From a bacterium D16-51 (GTDB taxonomy: Bacteria; Bacillota; Clostridia; Lachnospirales; Lachnospiraceae), in NCBI GenBank assembly GCA_003612285.1, contig RAYE01000024.1, positions 1 through 64,000 on the forward strand: 64,000 nt of DNA, in the 5' to 3' direction. A model generated the notes under the pieces. That model saw nothing but the letters and a program-made list of their open reading frames with translations, searched no databases and was not told where the DNA came from. A program made the translations under genes and the position numbers. Below, in pieces: positions 18,261 through 27,094 of the stretch (position 1 is its first letter; every line of letters begins with the position of its first letter).

Positions 18261-18279
18261 TTAATAGGAGATGCAGTGA

Positions 18280-19497
18280 ATGACAGAGAAAAAATTAAAC
18301 ATTCTTATTGTTCACAATTATTATCAGATACCAGGCGGAGAAGATACAGTAGTTGCAAATGAAAAGCATATGCTTGAAAAGAATGGGCATACGGTGCATT
18401 TGTATACAAGAACGAATAAAGAATTAAACCATTTCAGTGTCGTGCAAAGACTGGCTTTGCCATTTAAGTTTATATTTAATCTTGAGACGTATAAAGATAT
18501 TTCTGGAATTATAAAAGATAAGAACATTGATATAGTGCATGTACATAATACTTTGATGATGATTAGTCCTTCAGTATACTATGCGGCTTTGCAAAATAAA
18601 GTACCTGTTGTACAAACTGTTCATAATTTTAGATTGTTATGTCCTGGTGCAGCATTTTACAGGGATGGAAACATTTGTGAAGATTGTGCAGCGAAAGGGT
18701 TAGGCTGTGCCATAAGACATCGTTGTTATAGAAATAGCAGATTTCAAACCCTGGCATGCGTTATAAGTACATGGATACATAGAATGCTGGGGATATATGG
18801 AAAGCTTAATTATATTTGTTTGACAGAATTTAATAAAGAAAAATTGCTGCAGTTGAAACAGATAAAAAAAGACAGGGTATACGTAAAACCAAATTTTGTT
18901 GTTGAACAGGATGCAGACGTAAAGGACAGAAAGGACTTTGTATTTGCTGGCAGGACGGAATCATATCATAAGAAGAATCAGATTTTATATGCCGGAAGAA
19001 TCGAAGAATTAAAAGGCGTCAGGTTATTGCTTAAAGCATGGAAAGATATGGGAGATGGTGCGCCGGTTTTAGTTATGTGTGGAATCGGTTCTCTTTATGA
19101 TTATTGTATGGAATATATAAAGGAAAATAAGATAAAGAAAATTGCTATGATGGGACTGCTTAGTAATTCTCAGATAAAAAATCTTATGAAGGAAAGTAAA
19201 GCTGTTATTTTGCCCACACAGTGGTATGAAGGTTTTCCAATGACTATTGTGGAGGCTTTTTCCGTGGGAACGCCAGTTATTTGTTCAGACTTTGGCAACT
19301 GTGCTTCCCTTGTTATAGATGGTGTAAATGGTTATAAGATTGAGACGAATAATTCAGAAGGAATTAAAGAAGCAGTAAAAATGCTTTTGCAAAATGATGG
19401 TATGGAGGATAAAGTCTTAGAAATTTATAAAGGTAATTATACAGAGAATATAAATTATGGAAAATTGATGAATATATATGGAAGTGCAAAATTATGA
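18280..19497 (+). CDS. Glycosyltransferase family 4
   Basis: GT-B fold retaining transferase of the repeat unit. Seen: N-terminal Rossmann start LNILIVHNYYQIPGGEDTVV with the glycine-rich GGE loop, VHVHNTLMMISPS, and in the C-terminal half GIGSLYDYC, the nucleotide-sugar region and the EX7E-type EGFPMTIVEAFSVGTPVICS. A cysteine-rich stretch (residues 113-150, six cysteines including CEDCAAKGLGCAIRHRC) is common in this subgroup and may bind metal. It overlaps the next gene by the ATGA junction, showing tight coupling to the polymerase. Confidence 0.92.
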   Translation: MTEKKLNILIVHNYYQIPGGEDTVVANEKHMLEKNGHTVHLYTRTNKELNHFSVVQRLALPFKFIFNLETYKDISGIIKDKNIDIVHVHNTLMMISPSVYYAALQNKVPVVQTVHNFRLLCPGAAFYRDGNICEDCAAKGLGCAIRHRCYRNSRFQTLACVISTWIHRMLGIYGKLNYICLTEFNKEKLLQLKQIKKDRVYVKPNFVVEQDADVKDRKDFVFAGRTESYHKKNQILYAGRIEELKGVRLLLKAWKDMGDGAPVLVMCGIGSLYDYCMEYIKENKIKKIAMMGLLSNSQIKNLMKESKAVILPTQWYEGFPMTIVEAFSVGTPVICSDFGNCASLVIDGVNGYKIETNNSEGIKEAVKMLLQNDGMEDKVLEIYKGNYTENINYGKLMNIYGSAKL

Positions 19498-20888
19498 ATG
19501 TAAAAATGAAGGGATTGGAAAGAAACAACAACAGAATGATAATAGCATGCCTGGAAATAATACTAATAGTATTTGCGGCTTATTTTAATCTCATATTTAT
19601 TTATCTTGTATTTGTTATGGAAGTAATTGGGATTATAGTTAAAGGGAAATTTTCTGTTAATAAACTTGCTTCGATTGTGGTATTGTCGGTAATGCTGCCA
19701 GACAATTATACAACAATTGTTTTTGTTTTATTGTTAGGTGTTTATTGTTTTATGTTTAATAGAAAGATGATAATAAATAAACCGCTGCTTATCTTAATGT
19801 GCATGATAATATTTTCAACAATAATATCATTTGTTCCAATGATTAATATTTTATTTTTTTTATTGTTTATTTCACCAGCTTTTATACTTATAGGTTTATT
19901 AAATAAGAAAGAAATATTTCAATTAGGCGGACTTGTATATGCGGTGAAAAAGCTGATGATGGTTGAATTAATTGCTACAATTGTAAACTTTTTAAAATCT
20001 TTACATAGTGGAGTAATAGGAGTGTATAGTGACTGGTCGATAGGTACTTTTGGAGATGGGCAGACTGCCCAGTTCTGTATTTTTGCAATTTTTATGACGA
20101 TGTTAAGTTTTTACTGGTATAAGCAAGGAAAATGCAGTTTCGCAATTGTGATAGTCTGGTCTGTCATCATTGTTAGCACAAATTGCTGGTCAATGACAAC
20201 AATTGCAGTAATGTTTGCGGCGCTTTTTTGGCTGCCATCGCTGGATGCAAGACATTTTAGAATTGCATTGATAGTAATACCGATTATGATTGTAGCTGTT
20301 GTGTTTTCAGAGGTTTATATGCCGGATTTAATATGGGATCAGATATATAAAATGTTTACAGATGTAAATTTCAGAATGTATCGTTTTGCAAAACTACAAG
20401 TTTATCAAGATACTTTTTTCACGATACCAGGTAAGGATGTAAAATTTCTATTTTTTGGAAACGGCGCTGGATATTATAATTCGAGAGCCGCACTTACCTG
20501 TACAGGACATTATATACATTCCTATCTTGATTATTTTGCGAAAAGTATGAGTGACTATACAAAGGAATATATATATCCTCAGCTTACCAATGCATATTAT
20601 CATGGTGAAACTGATTTTGGGAGCGTACTTTACAGGCCATATTCATCTGTGATTGCTATTATGGGCGAAACAGGTCTCTGTGGTTTGGCGGCATTTGGAG
20701 TGATTTTTTGTAAAATATGCAAACACAAAAGCAAATTTTCGGTTGTTTTATTAGGAATATTTTTGGGAATATGTTTTCTGGAAAACTATTTGGAATATGC
20801 AAAGATTGTGTTGTTAGTCTTTGTATTATTACTTATATTTGAAAGTTCTGAGAGGAGCAGTTTTCAAGGCAGTTATATTAGAAAGTAA
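19494..20888 (+). CDS. Wzy-like polysaccharide polymerase, second of two
   Basis: A 464-residue integral membrane protein with roughly ten to twelve hydrophobic segments and a long loop (about residues 280-390) before the last three segments, as in O-antigen polymerases. There is little residue-level conservation in this family, so the assignment relies on topology and on its place among glycosyltransferases and a flippase. The ATG overlaps the stop of the GT4 gene. It is not similar in sequence to the polymerase at 10810, so it more likely makes a different linkage than duplicates it. Confidence 0.72.
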   Translation: MNVKMKGLERNNNRMIIACLEIILIVFAAYFNLIFIYLVFVMEVIGIIVKGKFSVNKLASIVVLSVMLPDNYTTIVFVLLLGVYCFMFNRKMIINKPLLILMCMIIFSTIISFVPMINILFFLLFISPAFILIGLLNKKEIFQLGGLVYAVKKLMMVELIATIVNFLKSLHSGVIGVYSDWSIGTFGDGQTAQFCIFAIFMTMLSFYWYKQGKCSFAIVIVWSVIIVSTNCWSMTTIAVMFAALFWLPSLDARHFRIALIVIPIMIVAVVFSEVYMPDLIWDQIYKMFTDVNFRMYRFAKLQVYQDTFFTIPGKDVKFLFFGNGAGYYNSRAALTCTGHYIHSYLDYFAKSMSDYTKEYIYPQLTNAYYHGETDFGSVLYRPYSSVIAIMGETGLCGLAAFGVIFCKICKHKSKFSVVLLGIFLGICFLENYLEYAKIVLLVFVLLLIFESSERSSFQGSYIRK

Positions 20889-20925
20889 TATAGCAAATGA
20901 AGTTTAAAGCAGGAAAGGAGAAAAT

Positions 20926-21729
20926 ATGGCAGTAGATAATTTAAAGAAAAAAAGAAGGAGGGCTCCTGGGTGGGTACGTATCTTGGCTGGAGCGGCTTAT
21001 CATGAAGCAAAGTATATAAAGGGGCTGCCGAAAGTAAAAGGAGATTTGGCAAAGTATGAAGCCTTAAACAAAAGAGAAAGTTTTTCATACAGAAGGAAAT
21101 ACCATTGGTTTATTGATGAATCTTCAGGGAGTGCAGGGACGACCTCTGCATATTACTGGCAGGACTTATGGGCAGCATCAAAGATTATTGAGAATGGACC
21201 AGATATCCATTATGATATTGGTTCTAGGATTGATGGGTTTATTTCGCATTTACAGGCGGCAAAGGTTCAAACGAATTTAATTGATATCAGGCCATTGAAC
21301 AATAAGCTTCCTTATGTTGGTTTTACACAGGCAGATGCGACAAGCCTGAATGGGATTCCGGACAATAGCATCCAAAGCATATCGGCGCTTTGTTCCTTGG
21401 AACATTTTGGCCTTGGAAGATATGGGGATCCGGTTGATCCGGAGGCTTGTTTTAAAGCATTTCGTGCCATCCAGCGCGTGTTGAAAAGTGGAGGGCATTG
21501 TTATATTTCAGTCCCGATTGGGCGCGAACATGTAGAGTTTAATGCACACCGTGTTTTTTATGCGCAGACAATCATTGATGCATTTTCAGATTGCGAACTG
21601 GCTGAGTTTTCCTGCAACACGTTGGATAAAGAAATGAGACTGCTTCGGGTAAAAAATGTACATCAGTTTGACAATGAGATGAATAACCGGGGTGACAGAT
21701 TTGGATTATTTCTGTTTGTAAAAAAATAG
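20926..21729 (+). CDS. DUF268 family, methyltransferase-like protein
   Basis: Seen: a Rossmann-type pattern with HYDIGSRIDGFISHL near residue 90, VQTNLIDIRPL near 110, QADATSLNGIPDNSI near 133, and the family hallmark LCSLEHFGLGRYGDPVDPE near 157, followed by LKSGGHCYISVPIG. The order of these elements mimics class I SAM-dependent methyltransferases, although the glycine-rich SAM loop is not the standard one. Possibly a sugar methylase for the repeat unit. AAAGGAG precedes the ATG. G+C looks higher here than in the flanking genes, which suggests a separate origin inside the AT-rich cluster. Confidence 0.75.
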   Translation: MAVDNLKKKRRRAPGWVRILAGAAYHEAKYIKGLPKVKGDLAKYEALNKRESFSYRRKYHWFIDESSGSAGTTSAYYWQDLWAASKIIENGPDIHYDIGSRIDGFISHLQAAKVQTNLIDIRPLNNKLPYVGFTQADATSLNGIPDNSIQSISALCSLEHFGLGRYGDPVDPEACFKAFRAIQRVLKSGGHCYISVPIGREHVEFNAHRVFYAQTIIDAFSDCELAEFSCNTLDKEMRLLRVKNVHQFDNEMNNRGDRFGLFLFVKK

Positions 21730-21808
21730 GGGTATAAAGCAGGCAGGTGTTGAAGAAATCTGAAGGATACGGATAATTTTGATGGAAAATTATGTGAGGG
21801 AAAATGCC

Positions 21809-22849
21809 ATGACAGAATTAAAAGACAGTTTTCTTAAATATTTAGAAATAAATAACAAAAGAAATAATAATTATTTTAGAAAAAAGTTTAAGCGTGGATG
21901 TGCAAAATTTTTTCATTATAATCCGGTTTTTCATAACTATGCAGGACGCAAAATTATAAGCAGGGAAGATACCAACAGAATAATTGGAGAAATGATAGAA
22001 AGCAGTAAACCGTTTGTGGTAAGCAGGTTTGGCAATACAGAACTTAATTTTGTGGCATTTTATCATATGCGTCATAAATTTGGGTTTTCGGACGATTATC
22101 CAGTCTTTAATAGTATAGAAAGTAAAATGGATTTCTATCAGAATGCTGAGCGCCAGTTTTCGGATGCATTGGAAAATGGAGGTGGTTTTTTCCCTGTTAC
22201 TGATGAAGCTTCAAAGAAATTTGTGGATAGTATGATGGATGTGATGCAGGATATAGATGTACTTGGCACATGGGAAATCTATATGGAAGAGTATTATATA
22301 GAAAATTTTATGAAAAAATGTATTCTTTCCAATCTGTATTATCTTGAACCGTGGTTCTCAAAAAATCCATGGTCGGCAAAATTAAAAGGGAAAAAGGTGT
22401 TGGTAATACATCCTTTTGAAGAATCAATAATCAAACAATATAAAAAGAAAGATAAATTGTTTCAGAACAAAAATATCCTGCCGGAGTTTGAACTGCATAC
22501 ATTAAGGGCAGCCCAGACCATAGCCGGAAACAGGGACGAGAGGTTTGCAGATTGGTTTGAGGCATTAGACTATATGTATGAGGAAGCAATGAAGATTGAT
22601 TTTGATATTGCTATTCTTGGATGTGGCGCATATGGAATGCCTTTGGCAGTTAAATTAAAAAGAGCAGGCAGACAGGCTGTTCATCTTGGAGGGTCGACCC
22701 AGCTCCTGTTTGGTATAAAAGGTGCAAGGTGGGAAGCATATAACTATCCAACTAAGGCAGCGAAACTTTTTAATGACTACTGGATTAGGCCAAGTGAAAC
22801 GGAAAGAGTAAAAGGAAGGGAAACAGTAGAAGGCGGATGCTATTGGTAA
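21809..22849 (+). CDS. Putative GT-D-fold-like glycosyltransferase
   Basis: No firm family. Seen: VVSRFGNTELNFVAF in the N-terminal third, resembling the R[FY]GDGE[LM] signature of GT-D (DUF1792-like) transferases; GTWEIYMEE in the middle; KKVLVIHPFEESI and FDIAILGCGAYGMPLAVKLK in the C-terminal half, which look like Rossmann strands, ending in HLGGSTQLLFGIKGARWE. No membrane segment. Its place in the capsule operon supports a sugar or modification role. The ATG at 21809 is favoured because GAGGG lies 8 bases ahead; ATG at 21782 is the alternative and would add nine residues. Confidence 0.6.
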   Translation: MTELKDSFLKYLEINNKRNNNYFRKKFKRGCAKFFHYNPVFHNYAGRKIISREDTNRIIGEMIESSKPFVVSRFGNTELNFVAFYHMRHKFGFSDDYPVFNSIESKMDFYQNAERQFSDALENGGGFFPVTDEASKKFVDSMMDVMQDIDVLGTWEIYMEEYYIENFMKKCILSNLYYLEPWFSKNPWSAKLKGKKVLVIHPFEESIIKQYKKKDKLFQNKNILPEFELHTLRAAQTIAGNRDERFADWFEALDYMYEEAMKIDFDIAILGCGAYGMPLAVKLKRAGRQAVHLGGSTQLLFGIKGARWEAYNYPTKAAKLFNDYWIRPSETERVKGRETVEGGCYW

Positions 22850-22874
22850 TTTTCTAATAGATGAGGAGAAGTGG

Positions 22875-23903
22875 ATGAAGGTTGTACATATTGAATCTGG
22901 ATTAGGAAACCAGATGTTAAGTTATTCCGAATATTTGGTACTAAAGAAGCTGCATCCGAAAGAGAATATTTATATTGAGACTTTGGTATTTGATATCCCT
23001 GAGTGCAATGATGTAATTTGTCAATGGAATGGATATGAATTAAAAAGTATATTTGGGATAGATGCTCCTAATGTTAGAGAGCATTTGGCAGAAGGACAAT
23101 GGGATATCGTTGAGGATTATGTCAGAAAATCCAAGTTTTGGGAGGACAACTGGGATTATCCGCATGTGTATGTGGAAGCGTTTGAAAAGGCTGGAATATC
23201 TTTGAAAAATCAAAGAGGCTCTACTTTTTGGATGCCTCAGAAAAGTTTAAAAGCTGCAATTACTAATAACAGGTTTGGCTATGATGTAAAAAGATGGCTC
23301 AGGCCATTCTATGCTAAACGGTATATCGAAAAATTAAGCACAAGGGATAAAATATTTGATGGGAGCAGCGATGATACCTTTACTGGCCAGTTCCTGGGAT
23401 TAATGCATAAAAATAGCGGCATAGAATTTGTGGAGGACGAAATAAGGGCGGCTTTTGCATTCCCTGAATTTACAGATAACAGGAACTTGGAAATGAAGAG
23501 AAATCTTGAAAATAGCAACTCAGTTGCCATTCATGCAAGACGGGGCGATATGCTTCATTCAAATGGATATTGCTATAAATATGGGTATTTTAAGAGGGCA
23601 ACATCATTTATAAAGAAGAATGTCGAAAATCCATTATTTGTTTTCTTTTGTGATCCAGAAAGTGTGGAATGGAGCAAAAAGAATCTTAAAATATTTGGAT
23701 TGGATATAAAAAAAGATAGGATACGATTTGCAGATTGGAATAAGGGAACAGAAAGTTATAAGGATATGCAGCTTATGGGAAGCTGTAAACATAATATTAT
23801 AACATTCAGTTCCTTTGGCTGGTGGGGGACATTTTTTAACCAAAATCCCAATAAGATAACTTGTTCTCCAAATGTTTATGTAAATACGACACATACATTT
23901 TAG
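22875..23903 (+). CDS. GT11 family (alpha-1,2-fucosyltransferase-like) glycosyltransferase
   Basis: Transfers a sugar from a GDP-linked donor, GDP-fucose in studied members. Seen: GLGNQMLSYSEYLVLKK at the N-terminus, the donor-phosphate motif VAIHARRGDML near residue 215, KYGYFKRATSF, and the C-terminal DMQLMGSCKHNIITFSSFGWWG near 297. These are the three conserved blocks of GT11. Length 342 is slightly long. It is one of two fucosyltransferase-superfamily enzymes here, which fits a GDP-fucose or GDP-D-arabinose donor made by the Fkp-type enzyme. AGGAG precedes the ATG. Confidence 0.88.
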   Translation: MKVVHIESGLGNQMLSYSEYLVLKKLHPKENIYIETLVFDIPECNDVICQWNGYELKSIFGIDAPNVREHLAEGQWDIVEDYVRKSKFWEDNWDYPHVYVEAFEKAGISLKNQRGSTFWMPQKSLKAAITNNRFGYDVKRWLRPFYAKRYIEKLSTRDKIFDGSSDDTFTGQFLGLMHKNSGIEFVEDEIRAAFAFPEFTDNRNLEMKRNLENSNSVAIHARRGDMLHSNGYCYKYGYFKRATSFIKKNVENPLFVFFCDPESVEWSKKNLKIFGLDIKKDRIRFADWNKGTESYKDMQLMGSCKHNIITFSSFGWWGTFFNQNPNKITCSPNVYVNTTHTF

Positions 23904-23962
23904 AAAAGAGGCTGTAGTTGGAATTTTGATTGAGATAATTACGAAAGGTGTAAAAAATAAAA

Positions 23963-25054
23963 ATGGCGAGACGTTTCAAAATATTAGATAAGTATCCGAA
24001 GATTGATTATTTATATCAATGTGTCCGAAGGATAAATGATAAGGAGTATGTTGGCAGAGTGCTGCACCCAGATCCCTACACTATAAAATGTGATAGTTTT
24101 GGAACTCTGAATATGAGAAAAAATATATATCTTATAAAGGCCGGAAGAAAGGGGCAGGGATTTTTTGCAGAATTTAGGTCCATTTTAGGATATTTATTCT
24201 ACTGTGAACGTTTTGGATTTACACCAGTTGTAGAGATTGGTTCAGATTTTCCATATTACGAAATAGATGGGGTTTATGGAAAAAATAATGCATTTGAATA
24301 TTATTTTCAACAGGTATCAGATGTGAGTCTTGAAGAGGCATATAATAGTTTTAATGTTTTTAACAGCCACTGGACTCATTTGGCGTATGCCGAAAGTTAT
24401 GAAAAAGAAAATTTTGGATATAGCATATCTGAATCTTATCTTAAGAAAATGGGAGAATTAGTAGGAAAATACATATTTCTTCAACCGTGGGTTAAAGAGT
24501 ATATTAATCAATCAATAGACAAAATCGGTGGTTTAGGCAATACTTTAGGAGTTCATGTCAGAGGCAGCGACTTTAAGCTTGGGTATGCGGGCCATCCGGT
24601 AATAATTACCCCTGAAAAGTATGCGGATACAGCATCTGGAATCATGGATAAAAAAGGATATAATAAGATTTTTTTGGCAACGGATGATTTAAATGCAATA
24701 AAAGTTTTTAAGAAAAGATTTGGCGATAAACTTGTATATTATATTGATGTTAAAAGAACGGATGGGAATGTATCTGTAGCTTTTAGTGAAGACAATCGGA
24801 AAAATCACCATTATTTGCTTGGTTTAGAGGTTTTAAGGGATGTATGGACATTATCACAATGTACAGGTCTTGTCGCAGGTAAATCACAAGTATCAATATG
24901 TGCCCAAATAATAAATTTATCGGAGAGAGGGAATCTGCGATACAGTTCAGTAGATATAATAGATATGGGAATAAACAATAATAATGCAGTAAGATTTGAC
25001 GCTGAGGAGATTGAAAGAGTAACCAGGCATATAACTAACAATAAGGAACTGTGA
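23963..25054 (+). CDS. Fucosyltransferase-superfamily enzyme with HVRGSD motif (GT23/NodZ-like)
   Basis: Seen: KGQGFFAEFRSILGYLFYCERFGFTPVVE at residues 65-95, which resembles the glycine-rich acceptor loop of alpha-1,6- and O-fucosyltransferases, then LGVHVRGSDFKLGYAGHP near 193, which carries the HxRxxD-type GDP-binding arginine, IFLATDDLNAIKVFKKRFG near 232, and DVWTLSQCTGLVAGKSQVS near 296. A GDP-sugar donor is therefore likely. The subfamily is not certain. AAAGGTG is upstream; the stop codon lies within a large inverted repeat. Confidence 0.7.
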   Translation: MARRFKILDKYPKIDYLYQCVRRINDKEYVGRVLHPDPYTIKCDSFGTLNMRKNIYLIKAGRKGQGFFAEFRSILGYLFYCERFGFTPVVEIGSDFPYYEIDGVYGKNNAFEYYFQQVSDVSLEEAYNSFNVFNSHWTHLAYAESYEKENFGYSISESYLKKMGELVGKYIFLQPWVKEYINQSIDKIGGLGNTLGVHVRGSDFKLGYAGHPVIITPEKYADTASGIMDKKGYNKIFLATDDLNAIKVFKKRFGDKLVYYIDVKRTDGNVSVAFSEDNRKNHHYLLGLEVLRDVWTLSQCTGLVAGKSQVSICAQIINLSERGNLRYSSVDIIDMGINNNNAVRFDAEEIERVTRHITNNKEL

Positions 25055-25110
25055 AAAAATAACTTGAGAAAAAGACAAGTAAACTACAAAATTATTTATT
25101 CACAGTTCCT
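25044..25110 (+). terminator. Long AT-rich inverted repeat overlapping a stop codon
   Basis: Nineteen bases from 25044 (AGGAACTGTGAAAAAATAA) pair with 25092-25110 with one mismatch; the 29-base loop is A-rich. The stem includes the stop codon of the HVRGSD gene. It lacks a classic U tail, so it may be a processing or weak termination site before the flippase gene. The same AGGAACTGT core opens hairpins at 43972 and 55358. Confidence 0.5.
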
Positions 25111-25128
25111 AAGAGGTAGTATATAACA

Positions 25129-26658
25129 ATGAAGTTAGATAGAAGCAAAAATGCGCTAAAAAGTTCGTTTTTTGGCCTTCTGAATACAATTATTACAAGT
25201 CTGTTGCAATTTGCATCTCGGACAGTAATGATTTATACGATTGGGACAGAATATTTAGGATTGGGGAATCTGTTTACATCTATATTAAGTGTTTTGTCTT
25301 TGGCTGAATTAGGTATGTCTTCTGCAATTGTATACGGCATGTATAAGCCGATTGCAGAAAATAATAATAAAGCGGTATGTTCTCTTTTGAATTTTTATAA
25401 GAAGGCATATTATATAATAGGAACATTTATCCTTATTGTTGGAATTGCTTTAGTTCCTTTTTTGGACAAATTGATTAGCGGAAGTTATCCAAGTGATATC
25501 AATTTAAAGTTAATATATTTGATATATTTAGGGGATACAGTGATATCATATTATGCCGGCGCTTATAAAAAGTGTATATTAGCAGCTTTACAGCGTAACG
25601 ATATACAATGTGCTATTTCTATTGTAACCAACATATTATTGTATGGCGGGCGGATGCTGGTATTAATATTCGCAAGAGATTTTTATGCATATGCAATATT
25701 GTTGCCGGTTACTACAATAATCAATAATTTATATACGTTTAAATATACATCTGAAAAATATCCGTTATTTTTTGCAAAGGGAAAATTAGAGAAATCTGTA
25801 AAAGATGAATTGATGAGTAAGATATCATCGCTATTTTTTTTCAAGATTGGCGGAATCGTAAATACATCTGTAGATAGTATTGTGATTTCAGCATATCTGG
25901 GTCTTACGATTCTTGCACAATATAACAATTATTATTATATAATTTCAGCTTTGATAACATTTTGTGGAATGTATATTACAGCATTACTGCCAGGGGTTGG
26001 CAATAGCATAGTTACTGAATCTGTCGAAAAAAATTATAGAGATTTTAATGAAATATTTTTTTTACATTCATGGATTATTGGCTGGTGTACGATTTGCCTG
26101 ATTAATCTATTTCAACCATTTATCAGTCTTTGGGTTGGTAAAAGCAATGTACTGGATTTTACAATAGTGATTTTATTGTCGGTATCTTTTTATATTTGGA
26201 AAATCCAGGATATTGTGCTTATATTTAAAGATGCAAATGGGTTGTGGGAGCGGGATCGGATAAGGGTATTGATGACAGCAGGGGTGAATTTGGTGTTGAG
26301 TGTGTTGTTGGTGAATAAGATAGGCCTGGCAGGTGTTATATTTGCAACGGTTATTTCAAGAATAGCCATAGAGATGCCATGGGGGACATATATTCTGTTT
26401 GATAGTTATTTTCCGAAGAAGGAAATTTGGAGTTACATTAAAACCCTGGCAATATACACAATGATAACTATTGCAATTGGTGTAATTACATATAATTTAT
26501 GCTTATTGGTTTCCGGTGATGGAGTGGCTGCGTTCCTGCTTAAATTAATAATATGCGGAGTTTTTACAAATGTCTTGTATTTGATTATATTTAGCAGATT
26601 CCGTATTTCAAGGGATGCATTTGAACTGGTAAAAAATGCATTGAAAAAGAAAATATAG
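25129..26658 (+). CDS. Oligosaccharide flippase (Wzx-like), second of two
   Basis: MOP-superfamily membrane protein of 509 residues with about 14 hydrophobic segments. Seen: SSFFGLLNTIITSLLQFASR, a typical PST-transporter start, then YTIGTEYLGLGNLFTSILSV and LAELGMSSAIVYGMYKPIAE, motifs common to this group, and KIGGIVNTSVDSIVISAYLG in the second half. GAGGT is upstream of the ATG. It is paired with the second Wzy and the AT-rich glycosyltransferases and is distinct from the flippase at 7791. Confidence 0.9.
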   Translation: MKLDRSKNALKSSFFGLLNTIITSLLQFASRTVMIYTIGTEYLGLGNLFTSILSVLSLAELGMSSAIVYGMYKPIAENNNKAVCSLLNFYKKAYYIIGTFILIVGIALVPFLDKLISGSYPSDINLKLIYLIYLGDTVISYYAGAYKKCILAALQRNDIQCAISIVTNILLYGGRMLVLIFARDFYAYAILLPVTTIINNLYTFKYTSEKYPLFFAKGKLEKSVKDELMSKISSLFFFKIGGIVNTSVDSIVISAYLGLTILAQYNNYYYIISALITFCGMYITALLPGVGNSIVTESVEKNYRDFNEIFFLHSWIIGWCTICLINLFQPFISLWVGKSNVLDFTIVILLSVSFYIWKIQDIVLIFKDANGLWERDRIRVLMTAGVNLVLSVLLVNKIGLAGVIFATVISRIAIEMPWGTYILFDSYFPKKEIWSYIKTLAIYTMITIAIGVITYNLCLLVSGDGVAAFLLKLIICGVFTNVLYLIIFSRFRISRDAFELVKNALKKKI

Positions 26659-26671
26659 CGAGGTATAGAAT

Positions 26672-27077
26672 GTGGATAAGAAAAAAATACTTTCAATAGC
26701 AAACAAAATGATTTCTAAAAAGGATATTATATTGTTTGATTCATACCCTGATTTTTGTGATAATTCATATGCTTTATATAAATTATTCGTCATTTGCTGT
26801 TGATTATCTATTGCTGGACAAACCTATTGTCATGGTCTTATCTGATAAGCAGGAATATCAGGAAAGCCGTGGATTTGTGTTTAGTTCAATAGAAGATTAT
26901 TTTCCAGGTCCTGTTATAACAAACTTAAAAGATTTGCTTGCATATATTTCCGATTCGGCTCAAACTGATATAAAATGGGAAGAGAAAAGAACCAGATTTA
27001 TGGACTTCTTCCATAAATATAAAGATGGGGATAGCAGCAAGCGCGTAGTCGAGTTGTTTTTGGGTGAAATTTATTGA
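26672..27077 (+). pseudogene. Remnant of a TagF-like CDP-glycerol glycerophosphotransferase
   Basis: A GTG-started frame reads DKKKILSIANKMISKKDIIL and FDSYPDFCDNSYALYKL, the N-terminal nucleotide region of TagF-like enzymes, then hits a stop near 26804. Another frame, open from 26736, continues as NYSSFAVDYLLLDKPIVMVL, DKQEYQESRGFVF and YFPGPVITNLKDLLAYI, which is the C-terminal end of the same family (SSxxFDYLLLxxPI, PGPI). The middle, about 200 residues, is missing, so this is an internal deletion with frame change near 26790. The gene once probably attached glycerol phosphate to the polymer. The neighbouring GT4 start overlaps its stop. Confidence 0.75.
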
Positions 27078-27094
27078 AAGGAGATTCTCATCAG

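Noticed and set aside
26736-27077. A 113-residue independent gene
   Set aside because: It is the C-terminal end of a TagF-like protein whose N-terminus is in another frame just upstream.
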